The position numbers and the translations under genes were made by a program. A DNA stretch of 64,000 nt from Gemmatimonadota bacterium (GTDB taxonomy: Bacteria > Gemmatimonadota > Gemmatimonadetes > Gemmatimonadales > Gemmatimonadaceae), in the NCBI GenBank assembly GCA_027307165.1, contig DAHUXM010000020.1, positions 1 through 64,000 of the forward strand, written 5' to 3'. The notes below the pieces were generated by a model. That model was not told the DNA's origin and did not search any database. It saw nothing but the letters and a program-made list of their open reading frames with translations. Positions 9,763 through 17,166 of the stretch are shown here, one piece after another (positions within the stretch are counted from its first letter, which is position 1; every line of letters starts with the position of its first letter).

Positions 9763-10683
9763 ATGACCGCAGCATCTCATCTCCGTGGCATTGCGTCAGC
9801 GGGATTAATCATCGCGGCATCATCGGTCGCGCCAAGCGTGATGATGTCACAGGGCGCTCCTCCGGGCGGCGGGATGGCGCCCGCAATGCGGGAGGCGAAC
9901 CAGCTGGATCTGAAGGGCGAGACGGCGCAGGCGCGCCTCATGTTCCAGAAGACCATCGACACGGCAACTGTACCGGCCGCGAAGGCTGCGGCACAGCGGG
10001 CGATGGCGATGTCGTATGCTTTTGATGGCGATTGCGCGAATACGGTGAAGTACGAGTCGATGGTGATCGACTACTGGAAGACGCGGGAACAGGCGGAGCC
10101 GCAGAACGCCTTCTATCAGGAGGGTGAGATGGCGAACGAGGCGGCTCGAGTCTGTATCGACGCAGGTGATCTGGCGGCTGCCGACCAGTGGTATCGAAAG
10201 GGTTACGAGCTCGGCGTGAAGGAGCCGGCGCCGCAGACTCATCCTCGCAGTCTCTGGGATTACCGGCTCGCGCACGCACTGGGCCGTCTGGCGGCCCGGA
10301 AGGGGGACAAGGCCGAGGCGGAGCGGCAGATCACCAAGGCGCGCCAGTTACTCGACAGTGACACGGCAATGGCGGCACAGCAGGAGCGTTTCTTTCCGTA
10401 TCTGGTCGGTTATGTCGCGCTATACACGAACGACTTGCCGACCGCCGAGTCGCAGTTTGGCAAGGCCGTCGCGATGAAGGGGAACGAGCGCGATCCGTTC
10501 ATGCACTGCCTGTTGGCGATGACGTACGAGCGGATGGGCCGGCAGAGCGAGGCGAACGCCATGTACAGACAGGCTTATGACATGGCGACGGGGCACAATC
10601 CGCCTGCCGCTTTTGTACGACCGTTCGTGCGAAAGAAGCTGGGAGCGAGCGCAGTTGCCGGGAACCTGGTGAGGACTCCGTAG
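9763..10683 (+). CDS. Secreted TPR-like protein
   Basis: A 306-residue protein with a signal peptide (about residues 1-30) and a helical-repeat body. Recognisable TPR-like units include ANQLDLKGETAQARLMFQKT, AADQWYRKGYELG, LGRLAARKGDKAEAERQITK and LAMTYERMGRQSEANAMYRQ. TPR proteins usually hold partner proteins; no enzyme motif is present. A GGAG sits eight bases before the ATG. It stands alone between two gaps with no obvious partner gene, so its target cannot be guessed. Confidence 0.8.
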   Translation: MTAASHLRGIASAGLIIAASSVAPSVMMSQGAPPGGGMAPAMREANQLDLKGETAQARLMFQKTIDTATVPAAKAAAQRAMAMSYAFDGDCANTVKYESMVIDYWKTREQAEPQNAFYQEGEMANEAARVCIDAGDLAAADQWYRKGYELGVKEPAPQTHPRSLWDYRLAHALGRLAARKGDKAEAERQITKARQLLDSDTAMAAQQERFFPYLVGYVALYTNDLPTAESQFGKAVAMKGNERDPFMHCLLAMTYERMGRQSEANAMYRQAYDMATGHNPPAAFVRPFVRKKLGASAVAGNLVRTP

Positions 10684-10857
10684 ACGGGGGGACAAGCGAG
10701 ATTTCGGCGGGCTATTCCCCGATGCTGTGCAGGGGAGTAGAAATAGTGGTGCATTCTGTGCAGGCAGGACGCACCGCGGCAGTGACCGTGTGCTGGCGCC
10801 GTCGTCCACGGTGGTCAGTAGTCGAAGCACGTATACATCAATCAGGAGCATCGCACC

Positions 10858-11376
10858 ATGGCAATCTGGAAGGAACAGACCTCGGTCAAAAAGGATTCTT
10901 CACCGCTGTCGTTGACGCCAGACCCCGAGGTCCAGCCTCAGACGTCCGCCGATCTTCCGCCGGCGAACGAGCCCGTGCGCCGCAGCCCGAGTGCGACTCC
11001 GGAGCGGAAGAATGCCGAGTCGGTAATCTCGGCAGGACTCTCGATCGAGGGGACGATCACGGGTAACGGAGACGTGCGCATCGCCGGACAGTTCAAGGGC
11101 GACGTGAACGTGCAGGGGAGTCTCACGATCGAAGCGGGCGCGAAGCTGGTTGGCGGCGTGCGCGCGAGCAACGTCGTGATCGATGGCGAGCTCGAGGGCA
11201 ACATCGAAGGTGCAACACGCGTGGAGCTGCGCTCTACGGGCGTGCTGAACGGCAATCTCAACACCGGCTCGCTCACTGTCGCGGCGGGATCGCGCATGCG
11301 TGGGCAGGTGGAGTTCGGGTGGGCCAAGGATGGTCCCCAGCGCTCGGATGCGACGGCGGGGCGCAGCATCGCGTGA
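10858..11376 (+). CDS. Bactofilin (polymer-forming cytoskeletal protein)
   Basis: A 172-residue protein. The N-terminal 55 residues are Pro/Ser-rich and disordered. Residues about 56-155 are the bactofilin beta-helix, seen as repeated short hydrophobic steps: SIEGTITGNGDVRIAGQFKG, DVNVQGSLTIEAGAKLVGGV, ASNVVIDGELEGNI, RVELRSTGVLNGNL. Bactofilins self-assemble into nucleotide-free filaments that scaffold cell-envelope enzymes and shape. AGGAG lies about 14 bases before the ATG. The next gene, a zinc-ribbon protein, starts 10 bases later and is probably in the same operon. Confidence 0.9.
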   Translation: MAIWKEQTSVKKDSSPLSLTPDPEVQPQTSADLPPANEPVRRSPSATPERKNAESVISAGLSIEGTITGNGDVRIAGQFKGDVNVQGSLTIEAGAKLVGGVRASNVVIDGELEGNIEGATRVELRSTGVLNGNLNTGSLTVAAGSRMRGQVEFGWAKDGPQRSDATAGRSIA

Positions 11377-11386
11377 GTAGACGCAC

Positions 11387-11731
11387 GTGAGTACGGTGAA
11401 TCAACGGACGCCGGGAAAGACGCGCAGTTGCCCGCACTGCAGGGCGACGATCCTCGAAAGCGCCAACGTCTGTCCCGGCTGCCGGCACCACGTGCGTTCG
11501 GGTGCGTCGTCGTCGGAGAGTGTCTTTCCGAGTTTCACGGCGTTGAAGGTTGACGGCACCATCAAGCCGCCGGCTGCTGATCAGGTGTGGGAGTATTCCA
11601 TGGTGGTGTCGATCCGCAACGAGCGCGGTGAGGAAGTCGCTCGGCAAATCGTCGGCGTCGGCGCGTTGGCGGCGTCGGAGACGCGGACTTTCACGCTGGC
11701 TGTGGAAGTGTTCAAGCCGGAAGGGCGGTAA
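11387..11731 (+). CDS. Zinc-ribbon protein, unknown function
   Basis: A 114-residue protein starting at a GTG. Cys15-x2-Cys18 and Cys29-x2-Cys32 (CPHC ... CPGC) form a classical zinc ribbon. The rest is a beta-rich domain (WEYSMVVSIRNERGEEVARQ ... ETRTFTLAVEVFKPEGR) resembling an immunoglobulin-like fold for an exposed surface. Tight spacing behind the bactofilin gene suggests a linked role in envelope organisation, but this is inference. An internal ATG at the WEYSM methionine would delete the ribbon, so the GTG is preferred. Confidence 0.7.
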   Translation: MSTVNQRTPGKTRSCPHCRATILESANVCPGCRHHVRSGASSSESVFPSFTALKVDGTIKPPAADQVWEYSMVVSIRNERGEEVARQIVGVGALAASETRTFTLAVEVFKPEGR

Positions 11732-11748
11732 CAGGTTCGTGAAGGGCC

Positions 11749-11775
11749 GTCATTCCCGCGAAAGCGGGAATCCAT
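11749..11775 (-). repeat. 27-bp dispersed palindromic repeat, copy 3
   Basis: Reverse orientation relative to copies at 2381 and 7388, differing by one central base (the complement reads CGCTTTCGCG instead of CGCGTTCGCG). It begins 18 bases after the stop of the zinc-ribbon gene and could act as its transcription terminator. Confidence 0.85.
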
Positions 11776-11816
11776 GTCATCGATCCCGGGATGCGATGAC
11801 GGCAGCAAGGTGGTCG

Positions 11817-11922
11817 GCCGCAATCTGCTGTCGATAGCATTTAAAGTGTGCAGGGGGCAGAGGGCCGCAATCTGCTCTCGATAGCACTTAGAGTGTGAGG
11901 CACGGATGCATCCGTGCCCCAC
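11817..11922. repeat. Duplicated 34-bp unit plus dispersed palindrome, copy 2
   Basis: GCCGCAATCTGCT begins both units (11817 and 11864, 47 bases apart), with three mismatches over 34 bases. The second unit runs straight into the palindrome GGCACGGATGCATCCGTGCC (11899-11918) and CCCACA, and so reproduces the sequence context seen at 2280-2326. Confidence 0.75.
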
Positions 11923-12014
11923 ATTCGCCTGCCTTCACTTACTCCTGCAACGTGGCGGTGTTGAATCCGATCGTCATCCGCAGACGATACGCGTGGCAAT
12001 CATTCGGCGCGGCC

Positions 12015-12054
12015 TTGCGGCCACATCTTTGAATGCTTGTGAGTCGCAGAGCTC
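12015..12054 (+). repeat. Direct repeat, downstream flank of DUF3175 gene
   Basis: About 40 bp starting TTGCGGCCACATCTTTG and running through TGCTTGTGAGTCGCAG. It matches 12416-12459 in the same orientation with only a few differences and a 3-4 base length change. Together the two copies bracket the DUF3175 gene. Confidence 0.75.
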
Positions 12055-12063
12055 CGCAAGGCC

Positions 12064-12366
12064 TCACTCCTTCCCGAATTCCTTTCGCAGCTCGCCTTTC
12101 GCGCGTTCCAGTACGTCGCGCTGATGCGCGCTCAGGTTATCGCCGGCGCGGTTGATGTAGAAGGTGAGCATCGACATCGCGGATTGAAACGGCGTTCCCT
12201 TCCGGCGATCGCTGTGCTCGGCGGAGTTCTTGAGTGAAGTCGCGATCCTGCGGGGATTCTTCCAGGTGAATACATCGCTTTCGAGATCGAGGGCGTTGCT
12301 GTGCTTCGTTACGGCGCCGGACCAGCGGTTGATCGTTCGTTTCCTGGTTGATGATTTGCGTGCCAT
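12064..12366 (-). CDS. DUF3175 family protein
   Basis: A 100-residue basic protein. The blocks NRWSGAVTKHSNALDLESDV, FTWKNPRRIATSLKNSAEHS and SAMSMLTFYINRAGDNL followed by ERAKGELRKEFGKE match DUF3175 over its whole length. The family's function is unknown. The high Lys/Arg content and small size would suit a nucleic-acid-binding protein, but that is only a guess. The gene sits alone on the minus strand between two copies of a 40-bp direct repeat, which may mean it was inserted as a cassette. Confidence 0.9.
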   Translation of the reverse strand: MARKSSTRKRTINRWSGAVTKHSNALDLESDVFTWKNPRRIATSLKNSAEHSDRRKGTPFQSAMSMLTFYINRAGDNLSAHQRDVLERAKGELRKEFGKE

Positions 12367-12415
12367 GTCGTCCTCCTGGGTGGACAGGCAGCCATTACCG
12401 TGCCGCCATCTGGCG

Positions 12416-12459
12416 TTGCGGCCAGATCTTTGGCATGCTTGTGAGTCGCAGGAGAGCTC
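12416..12459 (+). repeat. Direct repeat, upstream flank of DUF3175 gene
   Basis: Second copy of the 12015-12054 repeat (TTGCGGCCAGATCTTTGGC...), ending about 20 bases before the start of the S12 hydrolase. It therefore also lies in that gene's 5' region. Confidence 0.75.
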
Positions 12460-12479
12460 TGACCCTCATCAAACGCCAT

Positions 12480-13889
12480 ATGCGTATTCCTCACGCCTTC
12501 GCCACCGTACTGTTCGGTAGCGTTGCTCTGGGACCGTTGTCCCTCCACGCACAGGCCGCCACCGGGGATCCCCAGCTCGCGGGACGGATCGACTCGATAG
12601 CGTCCTCGGTACTCAAGAGCACCGGTGTGCCGAGTGCATCGGTCGCGGTGGTTCGACACGGTGAGATCGTGTACGCGCATGCGTACGGCTCGGCCAAGCT
12701 GGATCCGGCGGTCGCTGCGACTTCCGACATGCGCTACGGCATCGGCTCGATCAGCAAGCAACTGACTGCGGCGACCATACTCCTGCTGCAGCAGGACGGC
12801 AAGCTGTCGCTGGACGATCACGTGTCGCGGTTCGTGCCAGGGCTCACGCGCGGAGACGAGGTCACGATTCGCGAGCTGCTGTCGCACACGTCGGGGTATC
12901 AGGATTTCTGGCCGCAGGATTACGTGCCGCCGTTGATGCAGGAGCCGATTTCGCCGCAGGGGATTCTGGACCGGTGGGCGAAGCAGCCGCTGGATTTCGA
13001 TCCGGGTACCAAATGGCAGTACAGCAACACCAACTTCGTAATCGCGGCGCTGGTCGTGGAGAAGGCGAGTGGTGAGCCGTTCTTCCGGTTTCTGCAGAGC
13101 AGGATTCTCGACCCGCTCGGGATGAAGAGCGCGATCGATTTCGACGCGAAGGGACCATCTTCCGTCCAGCCGATCGGTTACATGCGTTATGCGCTTGGTC
13201 CGTTGCGTCCAGCGACGTCGACGGGTCCCGGCTGGATGCACGGCGCGGGCGAGCTTGCGATGACAGCCAGCGATCTGGCGCGCTGGGACATCGCGATGAT
13301 CAGGCAATCGCTGCTCGCACCGCAATCGTACAAGGCGATGGAAACGACGGTACTGCTCAGCGATGGGGTCAGCAGTGGTTATGGCCTTGGTGTCGACGTT
13401 GGCATGATGAGCGGCCATCGGTTGATTGCGCACAACGGCGAAGTAGCTGGATTCACCGCCGAGAATCTCGTCTTCCCGGACGACAGCGTCGCGGTGGTGG
13501 TGCTCACGAATCAGGACGCTGCGCCCGCCGACGGTGTGATCGCCGATCAGATTGCGCGAGTACTGTTCACGACGCAGGACGCGACAGAGGCGAAGCACAC
13601 GGCTCTCGCACGCGACATTCTCGAAGGATTGCAGCGCGGCACCATCAACCGTTCGCTGTTCACGGACGACGCGAACGCGTACTTCAGCACGCAGGCGATC
13701 CTCGATTTCACCTCCGGTCTGGCACCACTTGGCGCACCGACGGAGTTCGTGCAGATATCACAGGCCAATCGCGGTGGAATGGTCGAGCGTAGTTATCGCG
13801 TGACGTTTCCAACACGTACACTGCGTGTGTGGACGTACGAGATGCCGGACGGCAAGCTGGAGCAGTATCAGGTTGCTCCGATGGGGTGA
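12480..13889 (+). CDS. Secreted S12 family serine hydrolase (beta-lactamase/DD-peptidase fold)
   Basis: A 469-residue exported protein with a signal peptide (MRIPHAFATVLFGSVALGPL). All three active-site elements are present: Ser90-x-x-Lys93 (SISK), Tyr181-Ser-Asn183 (YSN) and the His318-Asn-Gly320 triad (HNG). RELLSHTSGY is a further family block. Residues about 350-469 are an extra beta domain. Members include DD-carboxypeptidases, esterases and D-aminopeptidases, so the substrate is open; nothing indicates antibiotic resistance. A longer upstream frame exists, but only ATG 12480 opens with a signal peptide. Confidence 0.9.
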   Translation: MRIPHAFATVLFGSVALGPLSLHAQAATGDPQLAGRIDSIASSVLKSTGVPSASVAVVRHGEIVYAHAYGSAKLDPAVAATSDMRYGIGSISKQLTAATILLLQQDGKLSLDDHVSRFVPGLTRGDEVTIRELLSHTSGYQDFWPQDYVPPLMQEPISPQGILDRWAKQPLDFDPGTKWQYSNTNFVIAALVVEKASGEPFFRFLQSRILDPLGMKSAIDFDAKGPSSVQPIGYMRYALGPLRPATSTGPGWMHGAGELAMTASDLARWDIAMIRQSLLAPQSYKAMETTVLLSDGVSSGYGLGVDVGMMSGHRLIAHNGEVAGFTAENLVFPDDSVAVVVLTNQDAAPADGVIADQIARVLFTTQDATEAKHTALARDILEGLQRGTINRSLFTDDANAYFSTQAILDFTSGLAPLGAPTEFVQISQANRGGMVERSYRVTFPTRTLRVWTYEMPDGKLEQYQVAPMG

Positions 13890-14006
13890 TATTCGCGTTC
13901 GGTACCTTACGATTCATACGTTTAGCGGTACATTTCGGGGCTGTCGTGAGCGTGTTGACTCACGCCGGGCTCTCGTCCTCTTTGAACGCTCCGCAGTGAG
14001 TCGCGC

Positions 14007-14747
14007 ATGTTTGGGTTTCCCGCACCGCGTCGCGCCAGCATCATCGCCTGGTGCCTTCCTGGCGTCATAGTCGCGACGCTCTTCATCTCATCATCTGCAG
14101 AATCGTCGGCGACTGTCGCGACTGCCGCAACTCCAACCGTGCCGCATTCGTCCGACTGGCGCGCTAACATTCGCGCATTTGCCGAAGCGCATCTACAGCA
14201 TACCGCGTGGGGACCTGCGCACGGACGACGTGATTACGAGATGACGCTTTCGCTTGCCCGTGCGGAAGGTGTGGCGGTGGATGACGACGCGTTATACGCG
14301 GCTGCGTATCTGCACGACATGGGCGGCATTCCACCGTACGCGAAGGCTGGCGTGGATCATGGCGACCGCTCGATCCAATTGGTGGACAGCGTGTTGCGCG
14401 ATGCCGGCTTTCCGATGGAGAAGTCCGCGCTGGTGAAGGAGATCATCGATCATCACCAGTACTATCGTCCGCCGGACACTCTTGCTGTCGCCGTGCTATT
14501 CCGTGACGCTGACATACTGGACTTTCTTGGTGCGGTGGACGTTGCGCGCATACTGTCGCTGACTACGCGCGAGAAGTTCACGCCGGACCTGCCGCATGCG
14601 GTGGAGGCGATACGGCAGAACATGCTTCAGATGCCGGGCCGGCTGCAGAGTGCGGCGGCGAAGCGCGAAGGTGCGAAGCGGGTGGCGGAGATGCAGCGGT
14701 ATCTGAACGAACTTGCGGCGGAGACTGATTCCCTGCAGGTGCTGTAG
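14007..14747 (+). CDS. HD-domain phosphohydrolase
   Basis: A 246-residue protein. An N-terminal hydrophobic segment (about residues 10-30, SIIAWCLPGVIVATLFISS) suggests export or membrane anchoring. The HD domain follows: H-x-x-x-R-D (GPAHGRRDYEMTLSLA), then YLHDMGG with the paired His-Asp, and ALVKEIIDHHQYY with an additional His pair. HD proteins bind divalent metals and hydrolyse phosphoesters or nucleotides. An HD domain outside the cytoplasm would be unusual, so the true start may be internal. The gene is alone and is followed by a weak hairpin. Confidence 0.82.
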   Translation: MFGFPAPRRASIIAWCLPGVIVATLFISSSAESSATVATAATPTVPHSSDWRANIRAFAEAHLQHTAWGPAHGRRDYEMTLSLARAEGVAVDDDALYAAAYLHDMGGIPPYAKAGVDHGDRSIQLVDSVLRDAGFPMEKSALVKEIIDHHQYYRPPDTLAVAVLFRDADILDFLGAVDVARILSLTTREKFTPDLPHAVEAIRQNMLQMPGRLQSAAAKREGAKRVAEMQRYLNELAAETDSLQVL

Positions 14748-14748
14748 G

Positions 14749-14770
14749 GCTCAGCGACCGGTGGCTGAGC
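14749..14770 (+). terminator. Weak hairpin after the HD gene
   Basis: Stem GCTCAGC/GCTGAGC of 7 bp around an 8-base loop, starting two bases after the TAG. No T tract follows, so termination here is tentative. Confidence 0.4.
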
Positions 14771-14862
14771 GGGTGTTGTAATCGCCTGTGGCACCGGTAT
14801 AGCTTACGTATGAAACACGACAATCGACGAACCCTCGGAGTCCTAGGGGCGGAGAAGTGCAG

Positions 14863-15402
14863 ATGAGCATCGAAACGGAATATCTGCAGAGTGCAATCAA
14901 GGCGTTCAGCACATACAAGGATCTCGCGGATCGCGCGATGGCCCAGGTGACAGATGAACAATTTTTCATGTCACTGGACGCCGAGTCCAACAGTATCGCG
15001 GTGATAGTAAAGCACGTGGCTGGGAACCTGCGCTCCCGCTGGACCGATTTTCTCACATCCGACGGCGAGAAAGCCAACCGCGATCGGGACGCTGAATTCG
15101 AGATCACTGATTCGACGACCCGCGCGGAATTGCAGGATGCGTGGGACTATGGGTGGAAACGCGCCTTCGAGACGCTGAACGCTCTCACAGCGGAAGATCT
15201 GGAAAAGACGGTCTACATACGCGCCGAGCCACATTCCGTCGTCAAGGCGATCACCCGGCAGCTCACGCACGGTGCGTATCACGTGGGACAGATCGTATTC
15301 CTTGCGAAGCACTTTGCGTCCGGCACGTGGCAGACGCTGACGATACCACGCCGCGCGTCGCAGGCTTTCAATGCGGAGATGTTCGCGCAGAAGCGTGTGT
15401 AA
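14863..15402 (+). CDS. DUF1572/DinB-like family protein
   Basis: A 179-residue four-helix protein. It opens MSIETEYLQSAIKAF and contains the conserved IVKHVAGNLRSRWTDFLTSD and LTHGAYHVGQIVFLAKH blocks, whose His residues in DinB-fold proteins bind a metal. The DinB-like superfamily includes thiol-dependent (bacillithiol or similar) S-transferases, and the exact reaction is unknown here. ATG 14863 is chosen because GGAG is eight bases upstream; a GTG at 14857 would lie too close to it. Confidence 0.88.
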   Translation: MSIETEYLQSAIKAFSTYKDLADRAMAQVTDEQFFMSLDAESNSIAVIVKHVAGNLRSRWTDFLTSDGEKANRDRDAEFEITDSTTRAELQDAWDYGWKRAFETLNALTAEDLEKTVYIRAEPHSVVKAITRQLTHGAYHVGQIVFLAKHFASGTWQTLTIPRRASQAFNAEMFAQKRV

Positions 15403-15444
15403 CACACCTGACAGGGCTCTTTACTCCTCAAGTCGACAACCCGA

Positions 15445-15867
15445 ATGAAAGCTCGCGTTACTCTCATCACGCTGGGCGTGGATGACCTGCAGCGCGCCGT
15501 CGCTTTCTATCGTGACGGTCTGGGTCTCGAGACTCCAGGAATCGTCGGCGAGGAATTCGAGAATGGAGCCGTGGCGTTCTTCGATCTTCAGTACGGACTG
15601 AAACTCGCGCTCTGGCCGCGCAGGAGCATGGCGAATGACTCAGGACTCTCGCGAGGGGCTCCGAATTCGACCGACTTCACGCTGGCGCACAACGTCATGT
15701 CGAAAGGAGACGTCGATGTCGTCATGCAGCAGGCACGCGACGCCGGAGCGGAAATCGTAAAGCCGGCGCAGGATACGTTCTACGGGGGCTATGCGGGATA
15801 CTTCCTGGATCCCGACCGGCATCTGTGGGAGATTGCGTGGAATCCTCAGATGCTTCCGGCTGAGTGA
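15445..15867 (+). CDS. VOC superfamily (glyoxalase/bleomycin-resistance-like) protein
   Basis: A 140-residue protein of paired beta-alpha-beta-beta-beta units. VTLITLGVDDLQRAVAFYRD is the first unit, and YFLDPDRHLWEIAWNP with its metal-site Glu the second. VOC proteins bind a metal and act on small molecules or sequester them. It lies 42 bases after the DinB-like gene on the same strand, possibly in one transcript; both families often act in small-molecule detoxification. Confidence 0.88.
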   Translation: MKARVTLITLGVDDLQRAVAFYRDGLGLETPGIVGEEFENGAVAFFDLQYGLKLALWPRRSMANDSGLSRGAPNSTDFTLAHNVMSKGDVDVVMQQARDAGAEIVKPAQDTFYGGYAGYFLDPDRHLWEIAWNPQMLPAE

Positions 15868-15877
15868 TCGCCTCCGG

Positions 15878-15923
15878 TTGACCGCCAGTCGGTTCGGTCT
15901 AGTTTGATGTAGTCAACTACATC
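15878..15923 (+). promoter_or_regulatory. Candidate promoter with overlapping palindromic operator
   Basis: TTGACC (15878-15883), a 16-base spacer and TAGTTT (15900-15905) form a weak sigma-70-like promoter. The next base begins a palindrome, GATGTAGT-CA-ACTACATC (15906-15923), with perfect 8-bp arms at the expected transcription start, the classic position for a repressor site. The downstream gene begins at 15952. The palindrome is certain, the promoter tentative. Confidence 0.45.
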
Positions 15924-15951
15924 GTGCTGCATGGCCCGGGACAAACAATAG

Positions 15952-17142
15952 ATGAATCAGCTCAACGGTGATGCGAGCAGCATTTCTGGATTGTTGCCGC
16001 AACAGATCGCGCAGATCGAGACTCCTGCTCCACTGGTCGAGGTGTCACGCCTCAAGCGCAACCTCGACCGCATGGCTGATTATGCGCGGTTGCACAAGCT
16101 GCAACTCCGACCGCATGTAAAGACTCACAAGACGACTGTGATCGGTGCCGCGCAGATGCGGCGTGGCGCCGCAGGACTGACCTGCGCGACGCCGCGCGAG
16201 ATGGAGATCATGAGCTCGGTCGCCTCGGACCTGCTGCTCGCGCACCCACCGCTCGGCCTCAAGATCGATCGGTTGCTGATGTTGCCGAGGTCCGTGAACA
16301 TCGTGACGGCGCTGGATTCGGCGGCGGCGATCGACTGGGTCGCAGATGCCGCGTCTGGTGCGAATCGTACAGTCAAGGTCTATGTCGAGATGGACGTCGG
16401 GATGCATCGTGTGGGTGTCACGACGGCAAAACAGGTCGTGGAGCTCGCGGAGCGAGTTGCTGCTGAAAGCTGGCTCGATTATGCGGGGATCTGCTTCTAT
16501 CCAGGTCACATTCGCGAAGCGGTGGATGAGCAGAGTGCGAAGATCTCCGCTCTCAACGAGGTTCTGGGAGAGGTGGTTTCAGCTCTCGAGCGGGCTCGGC
16601 TCAAGCCGCCGACTGTGAGCGGCGGATCGACGCCGACTGCGTGGCGCACACATGAGATGCCGCTGGTAACAGAGTTCCGGCCGGGTACTTACGTGTTCAA
16701 TGATCGTACGACGGCGGCGCTTGGCGCGTGCAAGTGGGACGATTGCGCATTTACGGTACTCGCGACCGTAGTGAGCACCGCCGTCCCGGGACAGGCTGTA
16801 GTCGATGCAGGCTCGAAGGCTCTCGGCCGCGAGCCGATGCGCGGTGTGAACGGTGAAGGCTTCGGCGCACTGATGGGGCACGAGGACGTTCTCGTGTCTG
16901 CAATGTCGGAGGAGCACGGCATACTCGACCTGTCCCGGACAGACTGGCGGCCGCGCGTGGGTGACACCGTTCGCATCGTGCCGAATCACGTCTGCATCGT
17001 GGTGCATCTGAATGATGCGCTGTACGCGGTGGACGGCGATCGCGTGACAGGAGTCTGGCCCGTGGCAGCTCGCGGACGCATGGCACCATTCACTGATGAG
17101 CAAGCGAGGGCTGCGGCTCCACCATCCGAGATTCTGCTGTAG
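15952..17142 (+). CDS. PLP enzyme of the D-serine dehydratase/D-threonine aldolase family
   Basis: A 396-residue fold-type III PLP enzyme. TPAPLVEVSRLKRNLDRMAD opens the alanine-racemase-like barrel, and RPHVKTHK carries the PLP lysine (Lys57). The C-terminal beta domain holds the metal site His346-x-Cys348 (VPNHVC). Known D-serine dehydratases use His-x-Cys for zinc whereas characterised D-threonine aldolases use His-x-Asp, so a D-serine dehydratase or related D-hydroxy-amino-acid lyase is the better guess. It is cytosolic. The likely role is catabolism of D-amino acids, fitting the peptidase-rich setting. A palindrome upstream suggests local control. Confidence 0.87.
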   Translation: MNQLNGDASSISGLLPQQIAQIETPAPLVEVSRLKRNLDRMADYARLHKLQLRPHVKTHKTTVIGAAQMRRGAAGLTCATPREMEIMSSVASDLLLAHPPLGLKIDRLLMLPRSVNIVTALDSAAAIDWVADAASGANRTVKVYVEMDVGMHRVGVTTAKQVVELAERVAAESWLDYAGICFYPGHIREAVDEQSAKISALNEVLGEVVSALERARLKPPTVSGGSTPTAWRTHEMPLVTEFRPGTYVFNDRTTAALGACKWDDCAFTVLATVVSTAVPGQAVVDAGSKALGREPMRGVNGEGFGALMGHEDVLVSAMSEEHGILDLSRTDWRPRVGDTVRIVPNHVCIVVHLNDALYAVDGDRVTGVWPVAARGRMAPFTDEQARAAAPPSEILL

Positions 17143-17166
17143 GAGTTGTGCGCGCCAGCGGTTGCG

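Larger units (their letters stand above)
11732..12063. other. Gene-free, repeat-rich gap of 332 bp
   Basis: No credible coding frame. It holds the inverted copy of the 27-bp palindromic element (11749-11775), a 34-bp imperfect tandem duplication (11817-11850 and 11864-11897), a second copy of the GGCACGGATG palindrome (11899-11918) and the first of two direct repeats flanking DUF3175 (12015-12054). Confidence 0.75.

Noticed and set aside
12480-13889. Beta-lactamase resistance gene
   Set aside because: The S12 family is dominated by peptidases and esterases, and the extra C-terminal domain and lack of context argue against resistance.
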